Shown piece after piece: positions 8,570-17,617 of a stretch of 37,298 nt of DNA. Source of the DNA: Candidatus Woesebacteria bacterium RIFCSPHIGHO2_01_FULL_39_32 (GTDB lineage: Bacteria; Patescibacteriota; Microgenomatia; UBA8517); NCBI GenBank assembly GCA_001792345.1, contig MGGJ01000012.1:70091-107388 (forward strand). Reading direction: 5' to 3'. Positions within the stretch are counted from its first letter, which is position 1, and every line of letters starts with the position of its first letter. The notes beneath the pieces were generated by a model. The model searched no databases, was not told the DNA's origin, and saw only the letters and a list, made by a program, of their open reading frames with translations. A program made the position numbers and the translations under genes.

Positions 8570-9112
8570 ATGGTTATAAAAATTATAATTGAATCCAAAG
8601 GTTATAAATCTCTACCTTTCTATATTCAGTCTGAAATTATTTACGATTTTACAGTTGCCTTCTGCAATCATTATATCGATAAAAGGTCACGCACCCACGA
8701 TCAAATGGTCCAAGCCGCAAGAAGCGGAAAACAAAATATCGCAGAGGGCTATCTTCAGAAAAGCATCGAGGGAAAGTTAAAGCTTTTAGGAGTTGCGAGA
8801 GGAAGTTTGGAGGAGCTTCTCAATGATTATCAGGATTTTCTGAGACAAAAAGGTTTAATGATTTGGGAAGTGAATTCAACCAATGCTCGAAAAGTCAGAG
8901 CTTTGGCTTATATCAATTATAAAACTTATAACGATTATAAACTTTATATTAACAACTCGGAGGACGCTGCAAACTGTATGATTTGCCTCATAAACCAAAC
9001 CAACCGACTTCTTGACCAAAAACTTCGTTGGTTGGAAGAAAAATTTGTTAAAGAAGGTGGATTTAGAGAGAATCTTTTTAAGAAAAGAATGGAATTCAGA
9101 AAAAGGCTATAG
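8570..9112 (+). CDS. four-helix bundle protein (23S rRNA intervening-sequence/IVP-like family)
   Basis: SRTHDQMVQAARSGKQNIAEGYLQKSIEGKLKLLGVARGSLEELLNDYQDFLRQ. Confidence 0.85.
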   Translation: MVIKIIIESKGYKSLPFYIQSEIIYDFTVAFCNHYIDKRSRTHDQMVQAARSGKQNIAEGYLQKSIEGKLKLLGVARGSLEELLNDYQDFLRQKGLMIWEVNSTNARKVRALAYINYKTYNDYKLYINNSEDAANCMICLINQTNRLLDQKLRWLEEKFVKEGGFRENLFKKRMEFRKRL

Positions 9113-9146
9113 CGGTTATAATAATTATAAAAGTTATAAATTTTAT

Positions 9147-11033
9147 ATGAGAGATAAGATTATTGAAGCTCTAGTAAAAGCAACCGGTTTGGAAACTGGA
9201 GAAATCCATTTGGAAACTCCGGAGAATGAGGAGTTTGGAGACTACAGCTCGAATATTACGCTGCAATTATTCTCAAAATCCCAAATCCCAAATCCCAAAT
9301 CCCAAAAAAAAGACCAATCACCAATCACCAATCACCAATCAACCGGCCAGCTTGCCCAAGAGACTGTAAGTAAACTAAAAGCAGACAAAGAAATCGAAAA
9401 GGTTGTTGACAAAATTGAAATTGCAGGTCCTGGTTTTATCAACTTTTGGCTGAAAAAAGATGTACTAGTTGATAATTTGATACAGATTGATAATGAAAAA
9501 GATAAATACGGAAGAAGTGAGACAAAAAAGAACAAAAAAGTATCAGTCGAGTTTACAGACCCGAATCCCTTTAAAGAATTCCATATTGGACATCTATACT
9601 CAAATACAATAGGTGAATCTTTAGCAAGACTTCAGGAAGCTCTCGGGGCAACTGTATGGAGGGCAGATTATTTTGGTGACGCGGGAATCCATGTAGCAAA
9701 ATCGATTTGGGGTTTAAGAAAGAAAATGCAGGAAGATAATTTAAGTTTGGATCAATTGGGCCAGAAAGAATTGAAAGAAAGAATTAACTATATGGGTCAG
9801 GGATATACTATTGGCTCAGATGTTTACGAAGAGGATAAAGATGCGAAAAAAGAGATCGAAAGACTAAACACTGTTATTTATTTGGCCGCACAGAGAATGT
9901 GGAAAGAGAAAGAGGGAAGAGAACCAATTGTTAATTACGACCCAGAAAATAAATTTTCGGAAGAAGAGATTAATGAGATTTATGAACTTTATGTAAAAGG
10001 TAGATCTTGGAGTTTGGAATATTTTGAACAAATTTACGCTAGACTCGGTACAAAATTTGACGGCTATTATCCCGAAAGTGTTGTTGGAGAGATTGGTTAC
10101 AAGTATGTTTTAGACAATTTAGGAAGCGTATTTGAGAAGAGCGAGGGTGCAATTATATATAAGGGTGAGAAAGTAGGACTTCATACAAGAGTTTTTATAA
10201 ATAAACATAATTTACCTACCTATGAGGCGAAAGAGTTGGGTTTAGCGCCAAAAAAATACGAAGATTTTAAATACGACGAATCTATCATCGTAACTGGTAA
10301 TGAGATAAATGAATATTTTAAAGTCTTAATATCGGCTCTAAAGGAAATTAATCCGAAGTTGGGTAATGCAACGCTACACTTAGGTCACGGAATGGTACGT
10401 CTTCCTGAGGGTAAAATGTCAAGTAGAACAGGTAAAATTGTAACAGCAGAGGAGATTTTGGATGAAGTAAAGAGCATGGTCTTTAAAATTCTTGAAAAAT
10501 CGGATGTAACGGAATCCGAAAAGGAAAGTATTGCAGAAAAAGTTGCAATTGGGTCGATTAAATATTCTTTTCTCAAAACTGGCATCGGCCAGGATATTAT
10601 TTTTGACTTTGATAAATCTTTGTCTTTAGAAGGGAATTCCGGACCGTATTTGCAGTACACCTATGCAAGAACACAGAGTGTTGGGAAGAAGGCACTAGGC
10701 ACTAGGCAAAAGGCACTAGATTTTCAGAAACTAATGCCTAGTCCCTATTCACTAGTGCCTAACAGCGAGGAAATCGCGCTCCTTCGTACTTTTACCCATT
10801 TTTCCGACATAATTTCTATGTCCGCTAAAAATTACTCACCCAACTTACTATGTAATTATTTGTACGATTTAGCCCAGAAGTTTAACCTTTTTTACAATAT
10901 GCACGGTATTTTAGAACAAAGAACAAAAGATAAAGAACAAAGCAATTTTAGATTGGCGTTAACCTCTGCTACTGGCCAAGTCCTTAAAAACGGACTTTAT
11001 CTACTTGGCATAGAAGCTCCCGGAAGAATGTAA
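9147..11033 (+). CDS. argS: arginyl-tRNA synthetase
   Basis: VEFTDPNPFKEFHIGHLYSNTIGESLARL, WRADYFGDAGIHVAKSIW, KMSSRTGKIV, C-terminal DALR region; likely start MRDKIIEAL at 9147 rather than 9012. Confidence 0.95.
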   Translation: MRDKIIEALVKATGLETGEIHLETPENEEFGDYSSNITLQLFSKSQIPNPKSQKKDQSPITNHQSTGQLAQETVSKLKADKEIEKVVDKIEIAGPGFINFWLKKDVLVDNLIQIDNEKDKYGRSETKKNKKVSVEFTDPNPFKEFHIGHLYSNTIGESLARLQEALGATVWRADYFGDAGIHVAKSIWGLRKKMQEDNLSLDQLGQKELKERINYMGQGYTIGSDVYEEDKDAKKEIERLNTVIYLAAQRMWKEKEGREPIVNYDPENKFSEEEINEIYELYVKGRSWSLEYFEQIYARLGTKFDGYYPESVVGEIGYKYVLDNLGSVFEKSEGAIIYKGEKVGLHTRVFINKHNLPTYEAKELGLAPKKYEDFKYDESIIVTGNEINEYFKVLISALKEINPKLGNATLHLGHGMVRLPEGKMSSRTGKIVTAEEILDEVKSMVFKILEKSDVTESEKESIAEKVAIGSIKYSFLKTGIGQDIIFDFDKSLSLEGNSGPYLQYTYARTQSVGKKALGTRQKALDFQKLMPSPYSLVPNSEEIALLRTFTHFSDIISMSAKNYSPNLLCNYLYDLAQKFNLFYNMHGILEQRTKDKEQSNFRLALTSATGQVLKNGLYLLGIEAPGRM

Positions 11034-11034
11034 A

Positions 11035-12252
11035 ATGATAGATAGACTCCAACAAGCTCCACCCGAAATTTTACCTGTTGGAGAGGGTGTACCGTTTTAT
11101 TCTGAAAAAGTTCCTGGAGATGTAGAAAGAGGTTTGGGTGGAATGTATGGTGGATGGGGGAGGCGGGTTCCAAATGAAAACCTACCGTCATATGTTGCAG
11201 ATTTCCTCGGAAGATCACTTGACCCTAACGAAATACTCGAGCTTGAGTCTAAGGGATTTAAATCACGGTACTCTACTTTACATCTCAGATCTGATGATCA
11301 AAAACTTGAACAAGCTCTTGCGGAAACTCTGGTTGGAATGAAGAGTGTTGAAGGAGCTATTTGGGAGAATGGTTGGGATTCTAGTGAAATTGATGCTGTG
11401 GTTATTGGAATGTCTTCACCCTTGGATCCTGATTTTACAGTTGATTTAGCAAATCTTTCGGGGATATCGCCATACGCTAAAAAAGTGACGGTACACACTG
11501 CCTGTGATAGTTCTATGCGAGGTCTAAATTGGGTACTAGATCCGAAGAATGGATTATACGGAAAGAAAGTAATTCTTGGAGGCCTGGAAAATTTAAGTAG
11601 AAGTTTGACCGGCGGAGACGGTACACGACCAACTAAAGATACACAAGCCTTACAACTTTTTGCAAACGCAGTTGGATTTATAGGAATTGTCCCAGGAGTA
11701 TCAATTCAACCAATAGCTGTTAGGTCAGAGACTAAGTACGACGAAAAAGCCGCACTTCAAGTTGCTGTTAATTACCCAATGCCGACGCAGGGGGAAAATG
11801 TTGCGGAAAAGTATGATAGTTCTAAAAATCATTTAACAATATCAGGGAGAATTCCAAAACCTGGTGACGGTACAGGTGTAGTTATGGCTAATAATAAGGA
11901 AATGCTTAAGCTTTTCGGAATTAATACAGCAGAAATAGTTAAGCAAATTTTGATTGAGATGCAAGAAAACTTGGGACTACAAGGTGATCCGAACGCCTGG
12001 TTTCAATGGGTAGTAATGCACCATGCAAATTTAAAAATTATCGAGTTTCAAAGCAAAAAGCTCGGAAATGATAATTATCCTTTGGATTTGGCTGCATACT
12101 GGGTCGTTAATGAATTTGGTAACGTTAGTGCCGCCTCACCTATGATTTCTTGGCTAAGACAAAGTCAGAATATGGTTTCGGGTACTAGGGGACTTTTTAT
12201 TGGCTATGGAGCAGGCGGACATTACGACGTTATTGCTGCAGAAGTACCGTAG
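11035..12252 (+). CDS. beta-ketoacyl-ACP synthase III-like (thiolase fold)
   Basis: VHTACDSSMRGLNW (Cys), VVMHHANLKIIEF (His), VNEFGNVSAASPM (Asn). Confidence 0.78.
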   Translation: MIDRLQQAPPEILPVGEGVPFYSEKVPGDVERGLGGMYGGWGRRVPNENLPSYVADFLGRSLDPNEILELESKGFKSRYSTLHLRSDDQKLEQALAETLVGMKSVEGAIWENGWDSSEIDAVVIGMSSPLDPDFTVDLANLSGISPYAKKVTVHTACDSSMRGLNWVLDPKNGLYGKKVILGGLENLSRSLTGGDGTRPTKDTQALQLFANAVGFIGIVPGVSIQPIAVRSETKYDEKAALQVAVNYPMPTQGENVAEKYDSSKNHLTISGRIPKPGDGTGVVMANNKEMLKLFGINTAEIVKQILIEMQENLGLQGDPNAWFQWVVMHHANLKIIEFQSKKLGNDNYPLDLAAYWVVNEFGNVSAASPMISWLRQSQNMVSGTRGLFIGYGAGGHYDVIAAEVP

Positions 12253-12418
12253 TTATTTTTTAGAAGAAATCGTTTTTTCAACATCTTGGGTTATTTTTAA
12301 ATTGGGCTGTAGCTGATTTGATGTGGAACAATCGCTAGTGTGTGTGTGTGTGAATAGTGTAATAGTGGGAGAAATATTACCCTGGCTGATGCGGTATAAA
12401 ATCGGCTCTAAAAAATAT

Positions 12419-13615
12419 CTATTTATTAGTAGAAGAGGGTAGTTTTCGATCAGTAATATTTTCTACTCCAGACAGTAGGTCAGACGTAGATCTAGATAGC
12501 AATGATAGAATCAATTTAGCTGCATGTTGATAGACTCTTACTCCATTATCGAAGGGAGTACTCTTAGTTTCTCCACTCAAGCCCCTTACTTTCAGAGAAT
12601 CCTCGTCTACTTCTATCGAATTTAATATAAGCTTATGCAACCCAGCCGCATCCTCCGGAGAGAGTTGTAAACGATGTAGTTTTTCTTTTAGCCGATCTGG
12701 AGTAAAGGGTGTTATATTCCCGTGTTGAAAAGCAAGTTTGAGAGCTTTTTCCGACAAAGGTTTTGTTTGATCAAATAGAAGATAGAGAATTTCACCTTCG
12801 TGTGCAAAAAGTGGAACAACTGAACTTACATCTTTCTTTCCTATCATTTCTAGCTCGTAGGGAAAGGTATGTATTATTATCCACGCACCTTCAAGTTTTT
12901 GTGGGCTTGTTTGTTCTGTAGTCCAATTTACAGCAGAAGTAATAAATATTCCTTCAGATATCTCGGTAGTAGTACTTCTTCTTAGGTCAAGTTGTGCTTG
13001 ATATAACGGTTCTTTAAAATAGTATTCTATTTCTTGGGAGACTTCAGTTGAAGTCGTAGGAGCTTCAGAGAAGTGGGCCCCTGAAATAAGTTCGACAATT
13101 CTCATATCTGGAGGAATATAGCCGGATGATTTTGGGTCTCTCGGAGCCGTGAATGGGTTTGGGAAAACATTAATAGTTTGCTCCCTTCCGCCTGGGTTGA
13201 CAATAAAGTAGGTACGAGGAAGATCTGTTATTTTCGAAGGATCACTAATACTATAGCATTCTTGAATTCCATCGGGATGAATTCTAGATAAGCCTTGAAA
13301 TTCCGTACCGAAACGCAGATCACTCACACGATCACTCTTCTTAATTATTCCTAATACGCTTCCATCTGCAATTCTCACTTTTAAACCAGAGGGTAAATAT
13401 TCTATTTTAGTTGGCCCTTCTAAACCGGCTGCTTTTGTTAAAACATTAGTATAAGCAGAGACTGTTTGTCTGATCGAGTGTTCGAGTTGACCGCCAATTC
13501 TTTTATATTCTGTCAAAAAGTCGTACCCATGTCTTTCGGGAGATACGACTGTACCTTTTGCCCTATTGAAACTAGCAATTTGCGAACTGGGTTCTTCTGG
13601 GACTATGTCATTCAT
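12419..13615 (-). CDS. hypothetical protein, 398 aa
   Basis: long intact ORF, no recognised domain. Confidence 0.65.
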   Translation of the reverse strand: MNDIVPEEPSSQIASFNRAKGTVVSPERHGYDFLTEYKRIGGQLEHSIRQTVSAYTNVLTKAAGLEGPTKIEYLPSGLKVRIADGSVLGIIKKSDRVSDLRFGTEFQGLSRIHPDGIQECYSISDPSKITDLPRTYFIVNPGGREQTINVFPNPFTAPRDPKSSGYIPPDMRIVELISGAHFSEAPTTSTEVSQEIEYYFKEPLYQAQLDLRRSTTTEISEGIFITSAVNWTTEQTSPQKLEGAWIIIHTFPYELEMIGKKDVSSVVPLFAHEGEILYLLFDQTKPLSEKALKLAFQHGNITPFTPDRLKEKLHRLQLSPEDAAGLHKLILNSIEVDEDSLKVRGLSGETKSTPFDNGVRVYQHAAKLILSLLSRSTSDLLSGVENITDRKLPSSTNK

Positions 13616-13647
13616 TTTTAATCCTTAATATGTTTTTAATTATAAAG

Positions 13648-14274
13648 TTAAATTTTCGGATTGATTGTCTTTTCAAGTTCTTGGGAAACTTTCTTTATAG
13701 GAGCTGTTGCGATCTTTTCCACTTCCGAACCAACTTTGATAATTGGTTTTGTTACTTCATATACCATACTTGGGGGTTTGTTGGTAAGCTGTGCTTCAAG
13801 TTTTCTTTCAAGATAACTTGTGTCGACCTCTTTTAACATACTTTCCAATTCGGGGTCTTCTATTTTAACACCTTTCTCTTTGAGGTAAGTGTGCAGCAGT
13901 TGTAAGACTTTTGTAATTTCCCGCTCAGCAATCAAGTCAACTTGAATTCCCATTTCTTCCCGCAAGGAACTTATCAGACTTTGCCTATTTTGGCTCATGA
14001 GTACAATAACAGTTAGAATTATTGCTTCAAGGGATAATACTGTTGTTAGCATCGAGAACGGGAAGGGATCAAAAACAGCAATTGAAGGAATTTTACCGGT
14101 ATTAATTAGGATCCATGCGATAAAAACGATTGCATTTATTGTTAAAAATAAGACACTTCCAAAAAGAGACGTTAAATCATCGGCGAATCTGACTGCGAAA
14201 GAGCGTTTCTCGAGAGCTTTTGCCTCGAAACTTTTTATTAAGTGTCTGCTTACTTCGTGGGTCGGTTTGGACAT
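13648..14274 (-). CDS. DUF1003-like membrane protein
   Basis: two TM segments; 'PFPFSMLTTVLSLEAIILTVIVLMSQNRQS..LIAEREITKVLQLL' matches the DUF1003 pattern. Confidence 0.8.
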   Translation of the reverse strand: MSKPTHEVSRHLIKSFEAKALEKRSFAVRFADDLTSLFGSVLFLTINAIVFIAWILINTGKIPSIAVFDPFPFSMLTTVLSLEAIILTVIVLMSQNRQSLISSLREEMGIQVDLIAEREITKVLQLLHTYLKEKGVKIEDPELESMLKEVDTSYLERKLEAQLTNKPPSMVYEVTKPIIKVGSEVEKIATAPIKKVSQELEKTINPKI

Positions 14275-14335
14275 GGGTTATGCTATTAGTATATTGTATA
14301 TCGGAAATAAATAACAATTGTATAATGAGTTAATA

Positions 14336-16867
14336 ATGGATTTTTCAGAATTTACAGGTTTAACTACATCCTCGATCTTTACGGAACTTCAAACAAGTCT
14401 AACGGGATTAACTGCGGCTGAATCCAATGCTCGTCTGAAAAAGTACGGAGAGAACAAAATTACCTCAAGGGAGGTTACTTCATGGCAAATACTGGTTCGA
14501 CAATTCAAAAGCCCGTTTGTCTACCTTCTGTTTATTTCTTTTCTCATTTTACTTTTACTCGGCGAGATGATTGATGCATTTATGATCCTGCTTTTCGTAG
14601 GAATTAACGCCAGCTTAGGCTTTTACCAAGAATATAAATCGGAATCGGCAGTAAAACTTTTAAAGAAATATTTAGTCGCAAAAATTAAAGTAAGACGTGA
14701 CGGCGTAGAAACAAATATTGAGACACGATTTTTGGTTGAAGGTGACCTAATTACATTAGAACCGGGAGATATAATTCCTGCCGATGTACGGTTTATTAAG
14801 ACTTATAATTTGACTGCCGACGAGGAAGTTTTAACGGGAGAGTCTCAACCTGTACAAAAATTTGCAGACCCTATTAAAAAACACATTAAAGAAATCTATG
14901 AAGCAGAAAATATTGGATTTTCTGGAACTACTATCGCTGGTGGTAAGGCAGAAGCAGTAGTCTTTGCGACGGGTGGATCAACAAATTATGCAAAGATAGT
15001 TGAACTAACTTCCGGTGCCGAGCGGGAGAGTACCTTTGAAAAAGAGTTGGGTCGTTTTTCAAAATTTACCCTCTTGGTTGTACTTGCAACACTCATATTC
15101 ATCGTTGTCACCAGCGTTGCCATAAAGCCGAATCCATCATTTATTGAGTTGGCTCTTTTTTCTATTGCTTTGGCGGTTTCCGTTATTCCCGAAGCGTTGC
15201 CTGTGGTCACTACCTTTTCTTTGTCGATCGGTGCAGTTTCCCTTGCCAAGAAAAACGTTATTGTTAAACGTCTTTCCGCAATCGAGGATTTGGGAGCACT
15301 AGAGGTACTAGCAAGCGATAAAACCGGAACTTTAACCGAAAATAAACTTACTATTATTGATGTTTATTCGAAAGATAAGGACGAATGCATCTTGAAAGCA
15401 AATCTTGCTTCGGGAGATCTAGCACTTTCCCGTAATGTTCAGAATAATGCTTTCGATATTGCATTGTCAGTAAAGTTAGACGAATTAGGAGGAAGATATA
15501 GGTTAAATTTATATGAAAAGATAGATGAGATTCCTTTCGACCCAAATCGAAGACGCGTTACAGTAGTTATCGCTGACCATACCGATACATATATTGTCAC
15601 TCGAGGCTCACCTGAGGATATATTGGCTATTTGTAAACTTTCCGACAAAGGTCGTAAAAAACTTCTTGAATGGACTCGTTCAATGGGCGAAAAGGGAAAG
15701 CGTGTACTTGCGGTGGCGGAATGTAAACTGAATCAGAAAGATGCTAAAGACATTCTAAAATGCGAGAATAACCTTAAGTTTTTAGGTTTAATAACTTTTT
15801 CAGATCCAATTAAGGAAAGCGCGTACGTTGCGATCAGTAGCGCAAAAAAGTTGGGTGTGAGAGTTATGATTTTGACTGGAGACAGCCCCGAAGTTGCTGT
15901 AAGCGTTGCTAGACAGGTCAAATTAATAACATCCTACGATGATGTAATTACAGGTTCTGAATTCGAAGAACTAAGTGTAACCGAGAAGCATAAAGCGGTC
16001 GAAAAATATCAGGTTTTTGCCCGCGTGACTCCACAGCAAAAATACGACATCATAAAACTTTTACAAGAAAAATATTCGGTTGGGTTTTTGGGTGAGGGAA
16101 TTAATGATGCACCTGCTTTAAAGATTTCTGATGTAGCAATTGTTGTTGACGGAGCTAGCGATGTTGCCCGAGAAGCATCCGATATTGTCCTTTTGGAGAG
16201 AAGTTTAAAAGTCATTTTGGACGGAATTGAGGGTGGTAGAAAAGTATTTGAGAATACTTCAAAATACATTACAGCAACGATGGCATCGAATTTCGGAAAC
16301 TTTTTCGCCATTGCCATCATTGCTCCTTTTATTAATTTTTTGCCTATGCTTCCGTTACAAATTCTTTTGGTCAACCTTCTTTCCGACTTTCCTATGATAA
16401 TGGTTGCAACCGATAATGTTGATGAGGAAGCGCTTACTACCCCTAAACGTTATAACCTTAGAAGTTTTGCGACTTCCGCTTTATCTTTTGGATTTATTTC
16501 AACGAGCTTCGATTTTGTACTTTTTAGTTTATTTGTCAAACATGGAGAGGGACAACTTCAAACTTATTGGTTCATCGAAAGCATTCTTTCTGAGCTTTTG
16601 TTTCTATTTTCAATAAGAAGTCAAAAGGCGTTTTTTGCCACAAAATTACCCTCGAAACCCTTGGTTTATCTGACCATATTTACTATTATCCTTACGCTTG
16701 CTATACCATTTACTAGCATTGGCAGAAATATTTTCGGTTTTATTGAGCCCAACATGAAAGGCCTATTAATAGTCTTTGCAATTGTCTTTACCTATCTACT
16801 ATCAAACGAAGCAGTAAAATTATTTCTTCGTAGATTGGCCTCAAAAGGCCTCGCCTTGCGAGGCTAA
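14336..16867 (+). CDS. P-type cation-transporting ATPase (MgtA/P3-like)
   Basis: VLTGESQPV, IPEALPVVTT, ASDKTGTLTENKL, MILTGDSPEV, GEGINDAPALKISDVAIVV, DNVDEE; start 14318 or 14336. Confidence 0.93.
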   Translation: MDFSEFTGLTTSSIFTELQTSLTGLTAAESNARLKKYGENKITSREVTSWQILVRQFKSPFVYLLFISFLILLLLGEMIDAFMILLFVGINASLGFYQEYKSESAVKLLKKYLVAKIKVRRDGVETNIETRFLVEGDLITLEPGDIIPADVRFIKTYNLTADEEVLTGESQPVQKFADPIKKHIKEIYEAENIGFSGTTIAGGKAEAVVFATGGSTNYAKIVELTSGAERESTFEKELGRFSKFTLLVVLATLIFIVVTSVAIKPNPSFIELALFSIALAVSVIPEALPVVTTFSLSIGAVSLAKKNVIVKRLSAIEDLGALEVLASDKTGTLTENKLTIIDVYSKDKDECILKANLASGDLALSRNVQNNAFDIALSVKLDELGGRYRLNLYEKIDEIPFDPNRRRVTVVIADHTDTYIVTRGSPEDILAICKLSDKGRKKLLEWTRSMGEKGKRVLAVAECKLNQKDAKDILKCENNLKFLGLITFSDPIKESAYVAISSAKKLGVRVMILTGDSPEVAVSVARQVKLITSYDDVITGSEFEELSVTEKHKAVEKYQVFARVTPQQKYDIIKLLQEKYSVGFLGEGINDAPALKISDVAIVVDGASDVAREASDIVLLERSLKVILDGIEGGRKVFENTSKYITATMASNFGNFFAIAIIAPFINFLPMLPLQILLVNLLSDFPMIMVATDNVDEEALTTPKRYNLRSFATSALSFGFISTSFDFVLFSLFVKHGEGQLQTYWFIESILSELLFLFSIRSQKAFFATKLPSKPLVYLTIFTIILTLAIPFTSIGRNIFGFIEPNMKGLLIVFAIVFTYLLSNEAVKLFLRRLASKGLALRG

Positions 16868-16868
16868 A
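16838..16868. repeat. REP-like 31-bp repeat, left copy
   Basis: GCCTCAAAAGGCCTCGCCTTGCGAGGCTAAA with GCCTCGC-ctt-GCGAGGC hairpin; identical copy at 17587. Confidence 0.9.
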
Positions 16869-16873
16869 TTAAC

Positions 16874-17572
16874 TTAGTTTTCAATTATAATATTCGAAAT
16901 GTCTACATTATCCATTTTAGTATTTGTGTTGCCGTTAACGAAGGCAGAGTATGAAAGTAGGGGATTACGTTTTGAGAAAAACGCCAGGATATCATTGGGT
17001 TTAACCCAATTTGTGTTTTGTTTACCTGTATAATTCTCGTAAGAAGATAGTTGTATTTGCAAGGCCTCGCCTTGGGAGGTTGAAACTTCCAAAGCTTGAA
17101 GATGAATATAGCGTGTAAGATGAAGTAATTGCTCATCGGATTCTATAAGAACTGCTTTATATACGCCCTGATATAAAGAACCGACTCTTTTGTATTTTTT
17201 GTTAAAGTACATTGTGTATCTCGTACCAATTGAATTCATAAAAAGATCAATCGAAGTAGCATTTTTTTGTTTAACCAGAAAATGAAAATGGTTTGGCATT
17301 AAACAATAGGCAATAACAGATATTTCATCCGCGAAATTATTAAGTCTTAATTCTTTAATTATTTTTGCTTTTTCTTTATACGTTGTTGAGGGATTGGATA
17401 GTTTATCTTGTAGCAAGTCAGTATTTTTGGAAGTTAGATATTGTTTAAGATAAGAAAGGAATACAGCGTAATCCTGCGCGTCCTCGAAAATTATTCGTTT
17501 TTCAACGCCTCTGTTATAAATATGATAATATCCGTTTTCAGTATATTTTTTTCTTGAGTTCCTTGCGGGCAT
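16874..17572 (-). CDS. REP-associated tyrosine transposase (Y1_Tnp / RayT family)
   Basis: NGYYHIYNRGVEKRIIFED, YCLMPNHFHFLVKQ (HUH), GSLYQGVYKAVLIESDEQLLHLTRYIHLQAL (catalytic Tyr region); start at MPARNSRKKY. Confidence 0.92.
   Translation of the reverse strand: MPARNSRKKYTENGYYHIYNRGVEKRIIFEDAQDYAVFLSYLKQYLTSKNTDLLQDKLSNPSTTYKEKAKIIKELRLNNFADEISVIAYCLMPNHFHFLVKQKNATSIDLFMNSIGTRYTMYFNKKYKRVGSLYQGVYKAVLIESDEQLLHLTRYIHLQALEVSTSQGEALQIQLSSYENYTGKQNTNWVKPNDILAFFSKRNPLLSYSAFVNGNTNTKMDNVDISNIIIEN
17058..17080. repeat. degenerate REP-like sequence inside the transposase gene
   Basis: AAGGCCTCGCCTTGGGAGGTT resembles the AAGGCCTCGCCTTGCGAGGCT core of the flanking repeats. Confidence 0.65.
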
Positions 17573-17586
17573 ACTTACTTTGTCCA

Positions 17587-17617
17587 GCCTCAAAAGGCCT
17601 CGCCTTGCGAGGCTAAA
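17587..17617. repeat. REP-like 31-bp repeat, right copy
   Basis: identical to 16838-16868. Confidence 0.9.

Larger units (their letters stand above)
16838..17617 (-). mobile_element. RAYT/REP cassette (REP-associated Y1 transposase flanked by direct repeats)
   Basis: identical 31-bp repeats bracket the transposase gene; ends coincide with stop codons of the flanking genes. Confidence 0.8.

Noticed and set aside
9271-9347. Possible CRISPR-like array because of tandem repeats
   Set aside because: Units are about 7 nt with no spacers and sit in the argS reading frame.
12339-12351. GTGTGTGTGTGTG dinucleotide tract
   Set aside because: Short intergenic microsatellite between genes; no evidence of function.
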